Of a stretch of 64,000 bases of DNA, positions 1 to 9,556 are shown in pieces. The notes beneath the pieces are model-generated. The model was not told the DNA's origin, searched no databases, and saw only the letters and a list, made by a program, of their open reading frames with translations. A program made the position numbers and the translations under genes. The stretch is taken from positions 1 through 64,000 of the forward strand of contig JANODX010000134.1 of assembly GCA_031412915.1 (NCBI GenBank). Reading direction: 5' to 3'. The first letter of the stretch is position 1, and each line of letters starts with the position of its first letter. Origin of the DNA: JAGNNV01 sp031412915 (GTDB lineage Bacteria; Acidobacteriota; Vicinamibacteria; Fen-336; JAGNNV01).

Positions 1-1540
1 CCGCACGGTAGAGGCTGATGCCGGTCGCCTTCATGGCGGTGATCTCGTTCTGGCGGGCCAGGATCCCATAGGTGGCCAGAGTCGCGATCAGCACGGCCAT
101 GGGCAAGATCTGATCGAAAAGGTAATAGGGCATGTTGTACAGGAAGTAGCTCGCCAGCGTGGCGCCCTTGACCCGATTCTGCTGGACGTCGTCGAGGAGA
201 TCCATGAACTCGAGGAGCACGGGGAGGATCAGGAGGGCCACGGTGGAGAGAGACAGCATTTGAAGGAACTCGCGACCGATGTACCGATCCAGGACACCCA
301 CCAGACGGGCGCTCAATCGGGAAACCGGCCTTGCCTCTGGCCTTCCCCGGAAAGAGAAGAGGGATGCGGCACGGCGGGAAAGACCCCCGAAGCTGAAAGG
401 ATCGATGGTCCCTTCCTGTCGAGCGCGGAACAGAAGGACGACGGCCAGGATCCCGAGGATGACGTTGGCGCCCCACACCCCGACCGCGGGAGGCAAGGCT
501 CTGGTATCGCCGGCCTGCTCGCCCAGTCGGGCCAGAACGTAGTAGAGGAAGATCACCGCGATGGCGAGACCGAACGCAGAGGATTTCGAATCGCGCCGTC
601 CCCCGAGCATGAGGGCCAGGCCCAGCACGGCGAAGACCAGAGGCACCACGGACAAGGCGTACTTCTTGTGATACTCGACAGAGTAGCGAGCCGCTTCAGC
701 CGAGTTGCCTTCGCCCTCGAACCGGGCAATTTCTCTCAGCAGCATGTCCGGGGTCATCTCGCGATCGCCCCGGGACAAGGGCAGGTTGGGGAAGATCTGC
801 CCGAAGTCGATGGGGAACTTGCCCTTGGTGAACCGTTGGACGTTGTAGGTTTTTCGCTCCACCAGGTCGAAGGAGTAGGCGCTTCCCGATTCGAGTGCGA
901 GTTCGACGCGCTTCTCCTCCCGGTTGATCGACAGCTCACCGCGTCGGGCCAGCCACACCCGCGGGTGAAAGGCATCCAGTCGATCGATGATCAGGGCGTC
1001 TTTCCACCGCCCGGTTCCCGTCTCGACATCGGTCAGGTAAAGGGAACGGTTGGGAAGCAAGTCCTCGATGAACACCCTTGGTTTGACGCTGCGCGCGCGG
1101 GAGATGGCCAGGGAAAACGCGGTTTCCCGATAGGCCTGATTCGCGTCAGGGACCCAGAACGCATGCACGTAGTAGGTGGCGCCGGTGGCGAGAAGCCCCA
1201 ACAGCAGCAGGGCGCGCAGAAGGAACAGGGGGGAAACGCCGAGGGCCTGCATGGCGATGATCTCGCTCTCGCTGGCCAGCCGCCCGAGTCCGAGCAGAAC
1301 CGCGAGCAGAAAGGCCATCGGGATGGTCAGGGCCAGGAAGCTCGGAAGAATGTTGAACACAAGCCTGCCGATAACCGTCCAGGTGGCGCTCTTGCCCACC
1401 AGGAGATCGGAGATGTCCGCGAGGTGGGGGACGAGAAGGACAAAGGTGAACAGGACCAGACCGATCAAGAACGGAGATGCGACCTCGCGAAGGAGGTAAC
1501 GATCGAGGATGGTCGGTCGCAGGATCGCCTTCGGCTTCAT
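1..1540 (-). CDS. lptFG: LptF-LptG fusion, LPS export permease (3' end outside window)
   Basis: Reading leftward from ATG at 1540, one frame stays open for 513 codons to the window edge. Residues 1-365 look like a full YjgP/YjgQ permease: an N-terminal ILDRYLLRE motif, several hydrophobic segments, a periplasmic beta domain around residues 130-260, and closing transmembrane helices. After a basic linker (about 366-405) a second permease N-terminus begins, LDRYIGREF, with new membrane helices. This is therefore an LptF part fused to an LptG part; in Proteobacteria they are separate neighbouring genes. With LptB they form the ABC transporter that extracts LPS from the inner membrane. I read the junction codon by codon and saw no stop. 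No Shine-Dalgarno precedes the start; a TACGAT hexamer lies 9 nt upstream. lptE sits at the far end of this window. Confidence 0.9.
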   Translation of the reverse strand, partial: MKPKAILRPTILDRYLLREVASPFLIGLVLFTFVLLVPHLADISDLLVGKSATWTVIGRLVFNILPSFLALTIPMAFLLAVLLGLGRLASESEIIAMQALGVSPLFLLRALLLLGLLATGATYYVHAFWVPDANQAYRETAFSLAISRARSVKPRVFIEDLLPNRSLYLTDVETGTGRWKDALIIDRLDAFHPRVWLARRGELSINREEKRVELALESGSAYSFDLVERKTYNVQRFTKGKFPIDFGQIFPNLPLSRGDREMTPDMLLREIARFEGEGNSAEAARYSVEYHKKYALSVVPLVFAVLGLALMLGGRRDSKSSAFGLAIAVIFLYYVLARLGEQAGDTRALPPAVGVWGANVILGILAVVLLFRARQEGTIDPFSFGGLSRRAASLFSFRGRPEARPVSRLSARLVGVLDRYIGREFLQMLSLSTVALLILPVLLEFMDLLDDVQQNRVKGATLASYFLYNMPYYLFDQILPMAVLIATLATYGILARQNEITAMKATGISLYRA

Positions 1541-1718
1541 TGAGTTGAAATCGTAGCAGGCGGCTCCGCGAACAGCAGCCCCGAGGGAGTCGTGGCCAGG
1601 CGAGCCTCGAGGTCGTTCGCAGACCTGGGAATTCGTCAGGCGCGAAGGCCCTTCGTTCCGCGGCGCGCCGGAATCTCGAAAATCGAACTCATGGGCCAGT
1701 ATCGCGGCGCTCAAAAAG

Positions 1719-1730
1719 TACAATCAGGGC
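1719..1730 (+). promoter_or_regulatory. -10-like hexamer directly before acs
   Basis: TACAAT (1719-1724) matches the sigma70 -10 consensus at 5 of 6 positions and ends exactly 6 nt before the acs ATG, with no Shine-Dalgarno between. That spacing would start transcription at or next to the ATG, giving a leaderless message. I see no good -35 box 16-18 bp upstream. The rest of the 190-base gap (1541-1718) between the divergent lptFG and acs genes holds nothing else I recognise. Confidence 0.4.
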
Positions 1731-3689
<1,959 letters not shown>

Positions 3690-3849
3690 GCGTCGCCGTG
3701 GTCGTTGCTGGCGCATCGGCGTGGCTCCTCGTCACCTCGGTCCAAGCAGCGGCCAAACGGCCCGCGTGGGCTTCGGGATACAGGGCGACGCAGGAGGGTT
3801 GCCCTTTAAACAAAGATCCTCTCGGTCCTTACGGGTGCCTTTGACCAAC

Positions 3850-3865
3850 TATCTTATCGGGCACG
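3850..3865 (-). repeat. Inverted XerC-type half site facing dif
   Basis: The 16 bases 3850-3865 form an inverted repeat with 3889-3904: TATCTTATCGGGCACG against the reverse complement of CGTGTCCGATAAGATA, one mismatch, 23-bp loop. Read on the minus strand, this arm copies the XerC-side arm and first part of the central region of the candidate dif site. It then diverges, so no XerD arm is present. It may be an accessory binding half site, a relic of an Xer-using element, or part of an operator for the following gene. The rest of the gap 3690-3849 shows nothing I recognise. Confidence 0.6.
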
Positions 3866-3889
3866 GCGAAGAAACCTGGCGCAATCGAC

Positions 3890-3917
3890 GTGTCCGATAA
3901 GATATATTATGTAAACT
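3890..3917 (+). other. dif: Candidate dif site (XerC/XerD chromosome dimer resolution)
   Basis: The 28 bases parse as an 11-bp XerC arm GTGTCCGATAA, a 6-bp central region GATATA and an 11-bp XerD arm TTATGTAAACT. The XerD arm plus the last four bases of the central region are identical to Bacillus subtilis dif, and the XerD arm matches E. coli dif at 9 of 11 positions; the XerC arm is weaker, as is usual between phyla. dif is where XerC and XerD resolve chromosome dimers under FtsK control, normally opposite oriC. It lies between acs and a Cys-rich protein gene whose ATG is 3 bases downstream, so the site also occupies that gene's upstream region. Confidence 0.8.
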
Positions 3918-3920
3918 ACT

Positions 3921-5003
3921 ATGGACGTTGAACGACGGCCTTCTGTCCGGACGCTCTCTTTTCACAGCGAGTACAAGTGCCAGAACACCGGCGTCTGCTG
4001 CTCCTCGGGCTGGGAAATCGCTGTAGAAGCAGAGGTTGAGCTCCACCTGGCCACCAGAATCGCGCGATACCCAGAGGCGCTCCCGAATGGCCCTGATGGG
4101 TTTCATGCCATGCAGGGCCCGCCCGCCGGATGCAGATCATCCCTACGGATCGTCGACGCAACCGGCGCCTGCTGGTTCAGAGACGAACCCGCCCGCGCCT
4201 GCGCCGTCCACCGGGACCACGGCGAGGCCGCGCTGCCCTCCGCATGCCGCCAGTTCCCACGGGTCTGCGTCCTCGAGGCGGAATTGGTGTCAGTGAGCCT
4301 CTCCCACTACTGTCCAACCGCGGCCGGATTACTCTTCGGCGGCGCCCGGGACTTCGGGCTCGTCACCGACCCTCGGGCCTTCCCGTCCGACTGGCCATTC
4401 GAGGGACTCGATGTTCGGGGCGCCTATCCCCCATTCCTTCGCCCCGGAATCCTGATGGGTTTCGACGGGCTTCGAGCCTTCGAGGATCGGGCCGTGGCCG
4501 TCCTCTCGCGGGAGCCCCTGTGGCGCTCCCTGGCCATGATCGAATCAGCGGTCGAGAGCGCACGGGCCTGGACCGTGGACGCTGGCCCAATGTTGGAACT
4601 TGTGGTCGAGTCATTTGCCCGCGATGCGGGAGACGGAAAGGACGAACCCCGGGTGACCGACCCGCGCCCGATCCTTCTCGCCGCCTTGACCGAGGGGACG
4701 CGGCCAAGCGTGGGCCTGCCGGACTTCCGGCCCGACCCGCCGGCCGTATCAAGCCTGACCGACCTCGCGCTGCGCAAGTACCTGGCTTCCCGGCTGATTG
4801 CCGCCTGGATCACGTTCCAGGGCAATGGTCTGCGTAGCGTCGGCAGGTATCTCCGCCTGTGCCTCGAGACCGTCCTGCTCTTCGAGTCCGCTCGCGCGGC
4901 CCAAGAGTCCGAAGCTTCACGGTGGAAGGAGGCCATCCGCAGCGCCGATCTCTGGCTCCTGCATTACTGCGACCCGGAGCTCCTTGCCCAAAACCTGAGG
5001 TAG
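3921..5003 (+). CDS. Cys-rich YkgJ/FliB-like protein
   Basis: A 360-residue protein whose N-terminal third carries the cysteine pattern of the YkgJ/FliB-type family (PF03692-like): Cys20, Cys26 and Cys27 in KCQNTGVCC, then further cysteines in ACWF, ACAVH, ACRQFPRVC and SHYCPTA. Such clusters bind zinc or iron-sulfur. FliB members methylate lysines of flagellin, but the substrate here is unknown. The remaining 220 residues are helical with no motif I recognise. The start is the only ATG before the first cysteine motif; it lies 3 bases after the candidate dif site and has no Shine-Dalgarno. It ends 11 bp before the RoxA homologue, so the two probably share an mRNA and could both modify proteins. 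Confidence 0.75.
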   Translation: MDVERRPSVRTLSFHSEYKCQNTGVCCSSGWEIAVEAEVELHLATRIARYPEALPNGPDGFHAMQGPPAGCRSSLRIVDATGACWFRDEPARACAVHRDHGEAALPSACRQFPRVCVLEAELVSVSLSHYCPTAAGLLFGGARDFGLVTDPRAFPSDWPFEGLDVRGAYPPFLRPGILMGFDGLRAFEDRAVAVLSREPLWRSLAMIESAVESARAWTVDAGPMLELVVESFARDAGDGKDEPRVTDPRPILLAALTEGTRPSVGLPDFRPDPPAVSSLTDLALRKYLASRLIAAWITFQGNGLRSVGRYLRLCLETVLLFESARAAQESEASRWKEAIRSADLWLLHYCDPELLAQNLR

Positions 5004-5014
5004 GGTTCGCGGCG

Positions 5015-6178
5015 ATGCCGCCGACCTCAACCGCCATCGGCACCCTCACGGTTGAGCGGTTCCTCGCGAAGTACTGGCAGAGAGAGCCTCTGGTCGTCCG
5101 CGGTGCGTTCCCGAATTTTGAGGATCCGCTGACCCCGGACGAGCTTGCGGGACTTGCCTGCGAGCCTGACGTCGACTCGCGCCTCGTGATGGAGCGCGGG
5201 GGTCGGAAGCCGTGGCAGGTGATCCGCGGGCCTCAGAACCCCAAGGTCCTGCGAAAACTCGGGCGTTCGCACTGGACGCTGCTCGTGGAGTCCCTGGACC
5301 GCCATTCCCGGGAGGTCGCGACTCTGGCCTCGGCCTTCTCCTTCATTCCGAAGTGGCGGATGGACGATGTCATGGTAAGCCTCGCCCCGGTTCACGGAAC
5401 GGTCGATGCCCACGTCGACAGCTACGACGTTTTTCTCATCCAGGGTCAGGGTCGAAGACGATGGGAGGTCGATCGCCGTTCCACCGCTGATTACAGACCA
5501 GGCCTCGACCTTCGCATCCTGAAACGATTCCGAGTCCAGGATTCCTGGGTGCTCGAACCCGGGGACATGCTCTACGTCCCTCCCGGCGTCGGGCATCGAG
5601 GCGTCACCGTACCCGGCAACGCGGAGGTCGCGCTTACCTACTCGGTTGGATTCCGCGCGCCCTCCCTCGCGGATCTCCTGTCGACTCTGCTGTCACGCGC
5701 GCTCGCGAGCGAGACGCCGCGCCTCTTCGCGGATGCGGGAAGGAAGGCAAGCAGGGATCCCGGTGAACTCTCGGGCCAGGACCTCGCGAGTCTTCGGCGA
5801 TTTCTCAGTTCCGATCTCGAATCGTTCGACGCCGAGGCCTGGGCGTTGGCCATGGGCGAGGCCGTGACCTCCGGAGGAAGGGCGGTTGGCTCGGCGGCGA
5901 GGACGACGGGACGGTCCGTGGGCCGGAGGCTCGCGGGCGGCGCCACCGTGTCGGTGATCCCGGGCGCACGAATGGCCTGGACCGCCCTCATGCGAGGCCG
6001 GGCCGCGCTCTTCGTCAACGGCGAGAGCCTCCTCCTCCCCCGTCCACAGGCTTTCGGCGCGGCCTTCCTTTGTGGGAACTCTTCCCGCTCCGCGGCGCGG
6101 CGGGTCGCCGCTCAGGAGCCCCTCGTGTCGCTGGCCGTCGATCTATTTCGGGAAGGCGTGATCGACTGGAGCGACTGA
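5015..6178 (+). CDS. roxA: RoxA/YcfD-family JmjC ribosomal protein uL16 arginine hydroxylase
   Basis: A 387-residue 2-oxoglutarate/Fe(II) dioxygenase with the cupin-like JmjC fold. The iron triad is visible as His133 and Asp135 in HVDSYDVFLIQGQGRRRW, close to E. coli YcfD, and His194 in PPGVGHRG. Characterised members hydroxylate an arginine of ribosomal protein uL16. The C-terminal 190 residues contain a winged-helix-like part and a Ser/Gly/Arg-rich linker. The frame extends upstream to 4859, but that would overlap the previous gene, so ATG 5015 is chosen. The 3' end overlaps the convergent pseudouridine synthase gene by 164 bp. The partner substrate is inferred from the family. Confidence 0.85.
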   Translation: MPPTSTAIGTLTVERFLAKYWQREPLVVRGAFPNFEDPLTPDELAGLACEPDVDSRLVMERGGRKPWQVIRGPQNPKVLRKLGRSHWTLLVESLDRHSREVATLASAFSFIPKWRMDDVMVSLAPVHGTVDAHVDSYDVFLIQGQGRRRWEVDRRSTADYRPGLDLRILKRFRVQDSWVLEPGDMLYVPPGVGHRGVTVPGNAEVALTYSVGFRAPSLADLLSTLLSRALASETPRLFADAGRKASRDPGELSGQDLASLRRFLSSDLESFDAEAWALAMGEAVTSGGRAVGSAARTTGRSVGRRLAGGATVSVIPGARMAWTALMRGRAALFVNGESLLLPRPQAFGAAFLCGNSSRSAARRVAAQEPLVSLAVDLFREGVIDWSD

Positions 6179-7049
6179 GCGGCGCTCGGACCCCAAACTC
6201 CTCGGGCCGCGGGCTCGAGACCACTAGGCGCCGGCCGGTAAGAGGATGCTCGAGTTCGATGCGCTCCGCGTGGAGCATCAGCCGGTCCGCGGGCGGACCG
6301 CCGTAGCGCCGGTCGCCGAGAATGGGAGCCCCGAGCGACGCCAGGTGAACCCGGATCTGGTGTTTGCGTCCGGTGACGGGCTTCGCTTCCACGAGCAGAC
6401 AATCGGTTCGCCGCTCCAGAACGCGAACGCGCGTCTCGGCGGGGACTCCGCTGCGGTCGACGCGGACGGACCCATTCTCCGACACAAGGATGGGCGTGTC
6501 GATGGTGATCGCGGAGGGCCAGTCGATGGGCGGCCGGGCGACCAGAGCGACGTAGGTCTTGTCGACCTCCCTTCCCACGAAGCTCCGCGCCAACGATGCA
6601 TTGGCTTCGGGCGCCTTCGCAAACAGTACGACGCCCGAAGTCCCCGCGTCGAGCCGATGATGCACGAACACCGGGCCTCCGGTGCGCCGCTCCACGAGGG
6701 CGGTCAGATTGGGCCGATCCGCATCCTTGTTCCCATGGGTCGGCAGGCCCACCGGTTTGTCGACCGCAATGATCGAATCATCCGTGTAAAGCACTCGAAG
6801 CGAGTGAGCGGCGGGGTCCGCTTCGGGCAACCAGGAGAAATGCCTGACGAACACAGAGGGGCCGCGCTTTGGCATCGTTCCGGGGTCACGCACGATCCGG
6901 CCGCCAACCGCGACGACTCCCCCGACGATGGCCTTGCGCACCAGGCTTCGCGGCACCGGCCGGCCCAGGGCCCGCGAAAGTTCGGTCGCGAGCCAGCGAT
7001 CGAACGGAACCATCGCGTCCTCCCGAACCACGATGGAAAGAGGTTTCAT
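6015..7049 (-). CDS. RluA-family pseudouridine synthase
   Basis: A 344-residue enzyme isomerising uridine to pseudouridine in rRNA or tRNA. The catalytic motif HRLDAGTSG is present with Asp134; KPVGLPTHG and GRKHQIRVHL, typical of the RluA/RluC/RluD branch, flank it. Residues about 15-60 resemble a short S4-like N-terminal domain. The last 45 residues are a Lys/Arg/Gly-rich tail, encoded where the gene overlaps the convergent roxA by 164 bp, which is unusual. ATG 7049 overlaps the stop of the CDP-alcohol phosphatidyltransferase gene (ATGA), with GGTGGA just upstream, so it is the last gene of the lipid operon. Target position is not predictable. Confidence 0.9.
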   Translation of the reverse strand: MKPLSIVVREDAMVPFDRWLATELSRALGRPVPRSLVRKAIVGGVVAVGGRIVRDPGTMPKRGPSVFVRHFSWLPEADPAAHSLRVLYTDDSIIAVDKPVGLPTHGNKDADRPNLTALVERRTGGPVFVHHRLDAGTSGVVLFAKAPEANASLARSFVGREVDKTYVALVARPPIDWPSAITIDTPILVSENGSVRVDRSGVPAETRVRVLERRTDCLLVEAKPVTGRKHQIRVHLASLGAPILGDRRYGGPPADRLMLHAERIELEHPLTGRRLVVSSPRPEEFGVRAPLSRSSRSRLPEIDRRPATRGAPERRPAAPRSGKSSHKGRPRRKPVDGGGGGSRR

Positions 7050-7810
7050 TCCACCGGTCGCGATGCCCGATCCCGTTCGCGCAGGCGCGTGCCGATCCAG
7101 AGAGTGCGGTGGAACGCCGTCGCGAACGTTCCGGCGGCGATGACCGCAAGGATCACCACGACCACCGAGCCCTGGGTCAGGCCGAAGGTGAGCGTGATCG
7201 GGCCGTCGAAGAAGACCGCGAACACCAGGAGGGCAATCCGCTCGGCTCTCTGCATCAGACCTTCCTTGCACAAGACGCCCTGCGACTCGCCGCGGGCCCG
7301 GGTGTAGCTCACGAGCAGCGAACCCGTGATCGCTGCGGCCGCAAGGAGTGGCCCCCAGGCGCTGTCTCGGAGAAAGAAGACCAGGCCCAGGAAGGCGAAC
7401 ACCTCAACGAACCGATCCAGGGTCGAGTCGATGAAGGCGCCGTAGGACGAGGCGATCTTCATCGACCGCGCCATGCGCCCATCCATCACGTCGCAGATGC
7501 CGCCGAGCAGGACCACGACTCCTCCCCATCCCAGGCGACCGAAGGCGAAGAGAGCTCCGGCCACGGCTCCGAGAAACAGACCCAGCCAGTTGAAGAAGTC
7601 GGGGGTGAGCCTTAGAGCCACGCTCGCGCGCTCGATCGGCCCGATGGCCCACATGAACCAATGCACGAGGAAGTTCCCCAGGCCCATCAGAAACTGGGTT
7701 CCCTTGGCGCTCGCATCCTTGTCCTGCCTTTGCCCGACCGCGGCATAGACGAACATCGATGCGATTGCGATGCAGAGGAGGGTGAGCGCGTTGCGAAGGG
7801 ATGGATGCAT
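7046..7810 (-). CDS. CDP-alcohol phosphatidyltransferase family membrane protein
   Basis: A 254-residue polytopic membrane protein with the complete CDP-alcohol phosphotransferase signature, D-x2-DG-x2-AR-x8-G-x3-D-x3-D: Asp107, Asp110-Gly111, Ala114-Arg115, Gly124, Asp128, Asp132. The family transfers a phosphatidyl group from CDP-diacylglycerol to an alcohol such as glycerol-3-phosphate, serine or inositol phosphate. About five or six membrane segments are seen plus a longer N-terminal extension containing one helix. It follows the Tam41-like CDP-DAG synthase by 19 bp, so donor synthesis and use appear coupled. ATG 7810 is chosen because upstream in-frame sequence belongs to the antisense of its neighbour. 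The acceptor alcohol cannot be told from sequence. Confidence 0.88.
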   Translation of the reverse strand: MHPSLRNALTLLCIAIASMFVYAAVGQRQDKDASAKGTQFLMGLGNFLVHWFMWAIGPIERASVALRLTPDFFNWLGLFLGAVAGALFAFGRLGWGGVVVLLGGICDVMDGRMARSMKIASSYGAFIDSTLDRFVEVFAFLGLVFFLRDSAWGPLLAAAAITGSLLVSYTRARGESQGVLCKEGLMQRAERIALLVFAVFFDGPITLTFGLTQGSVVVVILAVIAAGTFATAFHRTLWIGTRLRERDRASRPVE

Positions 7811-7829
7811 GAGGGATCTGCGGGAGAAG

Positions 7830-8786
7830 TTACACCGGTCGTCCCTTGCCGCGCTGCCGGGCGAGAAACTTGAAGATTTTGGGCCATAGCAGGAGTAGCG
7901 GAAACTGGCGCTCCAGCGGGGTGAGGACGATGGTTTCACCCGAATGGCGTTCCGCCTTCCGGATGATGTAGTCGAGCCACCCATCGAACGTCACGGCATG
8001 TTTCGGCCACCTGGCCGTCGCTCGAACTCGCGACCATTCAAGGAACACCCGTCGCCTCAGGACCTCTCCGCGCGCGGGCGGTTTGCTCAGCGAGAACACC
8101 TCGCCCTCTCTTGCCCTCAGACGGCCGTCCGCGGCCAGAGCGCTCAGGACGCCCTCGAAGATCGGCACCAGCCGGGCCGCCTGGGCATCGTACAGGGCAT
8201 CCGCGCGACCGGGGGTCTCGGGGCGGACTTCGAAGCCGAACGAAGTCCGGAACAGTTGCCGAACGTAGTCCGAAGGGCCGAATCGATCCGGCAGGTCCGG
8301 CGCCACCCAGTCGAGAGTGAGCCGTCGCGCGGAGGCGATCGCGTCCTCCACGCGCCGCAGGGATTCAGGGCTCCTGGCCCAGACGATATGGACGTCCTGA
8401 AACAGTCGTCCGGCAACGAACTGGTCCTTGCGCGCGGCGGAGGTGGCGCGTTGGAGCGCGGCCGTGGAAAGAACCGATGCCTTGACCAGCCCGGTCTGGT
8501 GAACCAGCCGAATCTGGGTCGGGGGCAGCAACCTGTCGAGAAGACCCAGGAGCACGGGACTCCGGTGAAGGAAGCCCGACTGGCTCAACGCCTCGTAGAA
8601 GCCCCCGGGCCGGTCGCACACGAGCATCAGGTCGTAGGCACTCGCGGAATTCGTAGCCACTCCCGAACTGCGCGACCCGAAGAAGATGACGGCATCGAGC
8701 GAGCCCGCGGCCCCCGCGGCAATGGCGTCCAGCAGATCGAGCCCCGGCCGATCCAGGACCAGTTCGGCGTGCTCGCGCGGGCTCAG
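7830..8786 (-). CDS. Tam41-like CDP-diacylglycerol synthase (phosphatidate cytidylyltransferase), CTG start
   Basis: A nucleotidyltransferase-fold protein of about 318 residues. The motif FFGSRSSG (Gly37-Ser38) followed by YDLMLV (Asp52) matches the GS/GSG and D-L-I-F-x-V active-site pattern of mitochondrial Tam41. The later VLSTAALQRA...FVAGRL stretch resembles the Tam41 segment ending in YIAGRL, and length is close to the family. Tam41 makes CDP-DAG from phosphatidate and CTP and is unrelated to bacterial CdsA. No ATG, GTG or TTG lies in frame upstream of the motif; GTG 8660 would cut it off. CTG 8786 overlaps the plsC stop (CTGA) and has GAGG 7 nt upstream, so I take it as the start. Acyltransferase and CDP-alcohol transferase neighbours fit the role. 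Confidence 0.7.
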   Translation of the reverse strand: MSPREHAELVLDRPGLDLLDAIAAGAAGSLDAVIFFGSRSSGVATNSASAYDLMLVCDRPGGFYEALSQSGFLHRSPVLLGLLDRLLPPTQIRLVHQTGLVKASVLSTAALQRATSAARKDQFVAGRLFQDVHIVWARSPESLRRVEDAIASARRLTLDWVAPDLPDRFGPSDYVRQLFRTSFGFEVRPETPGRADALYDAQAARLVPIFEGVLSALAADGRLRAREGEVFSLSKPPARGEVLRRRVFLEWSRVRATARWPKHAVTFDGWLDYIIRKAERHSGETIVLTPLERQFPLLLLWPKIFKFLARQRGKGRPV

Positions 8787-9556
8787 TTCGCGGCCTCGGC
8801 TCGCATCTTCGCGAGCTCTCGAATCATGTTCTGCCGGCGCGCCTCGATGAAGGCCGGAAGCTCATCAGGGTTCTCCGGCGACATCGCCTTCTCAACCACC
8901 TTGAGACGACCTCTCACCCGGCCCAGACCGAAGAACGTGTCCAGAACTTTTCTGAAGTGCCAGAAGCCGTCAGCCACGATGGTCCAGACGGGTATCTGGT
9001 GGCCCTGGAGCAGCGCGGTCATCCCCGCGGGTCGGAACGGCGCGATCTCACCATCCTTCGTCCGGTGCCCCTCGGGGAACAGCATGACCGCATGCCGCAG
9101 GTCCTGCTGCGCCGCTTGCTGAAGGGCAAGCACAGCTCCCGTGCGATCGCGCCTCGGATCAATGACGATGCAGTCCAGGTACTGAATGGCCGGCGAGACC
9201 GTAGGAATCCATCGGGCGTAGCGGGCTCGGGCGGCGAACCTCGGCAGTCGCGGCTTCATGATGTGGATCAGGGGCGCCACTTCGAGCACCGACTGATGGT
9301 TCATGATGACCACGCCTGGCTGGTTGCAGTCGATCTCTCCCTCGATCTGAAGAGTGGCGCCACCCAGCCGGAATAGCGACACCAGAGAGCGCGCGATTCC
9401 GCTGACCCAGCCGATGCCCAATGCCCGCCCCCGCTGAGGTTGGAGGAAGGTCCAGGGCATGACAATGAGGTACAACGAAAGCGGAGCGATGACCCCCAGC
9501 AGGGCCAGGCAGGCCAGAACCGCGGCCAGACTGCGAAGGGCGCGGAAGAAACCCAT
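8783..9556 (-). CDS. plsC: PlsC-type 1-acylglycerol-3-phosphate acyltransferase
   Basis: A 257-residue membrane-associated acyltransferase: N-terminal hydrophobic helix (about 5-35), motif I NHQSVLE, and motif III LFPEGHRTKDG. Motif I is normally NH-x4-D; here the acid is Glu, a conservative but uncommon change. The family acylates lysophosphatidate to phosphatidate, the substrate of the Tam41-like enzyme encoded next, with which it overlaps by 4 bp. ATG 9556 overlaps the stop of the upstream lipid kinase gene (TGATG); a GTG three bases earlier is an alternative. Acylation of another lipid, such as a long-chain base derivative, is possible given the operon. Confidence 0.9.
   Translation of the reverse strand: MGFFRALRSLAAVLACLALLGVIAPLSLYLIVMPWTFLQPQRGRALGIGWVSGIARSLVSLFRLGGATLQIEGEIDCNQPGVVIMNHQSVLEVAPLIHIMKPRLPRFAARARYARWIPTVSPAIQYLDCIVIDPRRDRTGAVLALQQAAQQDLRHAVMLFPEGHRTKDGEIAPFRPAGMTALLQGHQIPVWTIVADGFWHFRKVLDTFFGLGRVRGRLKVVEKAMSPENPDELPAFIEARRQNMIRELAKMRAEAAN

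Noticed and set aside
260..1543. 427-codon open frame on the plus strand
   Set aside because: Antisense to lptFG; the product is low-complexity Gln/Arg/Gly-rich with no domain, typical of GC-rich shadow frames.
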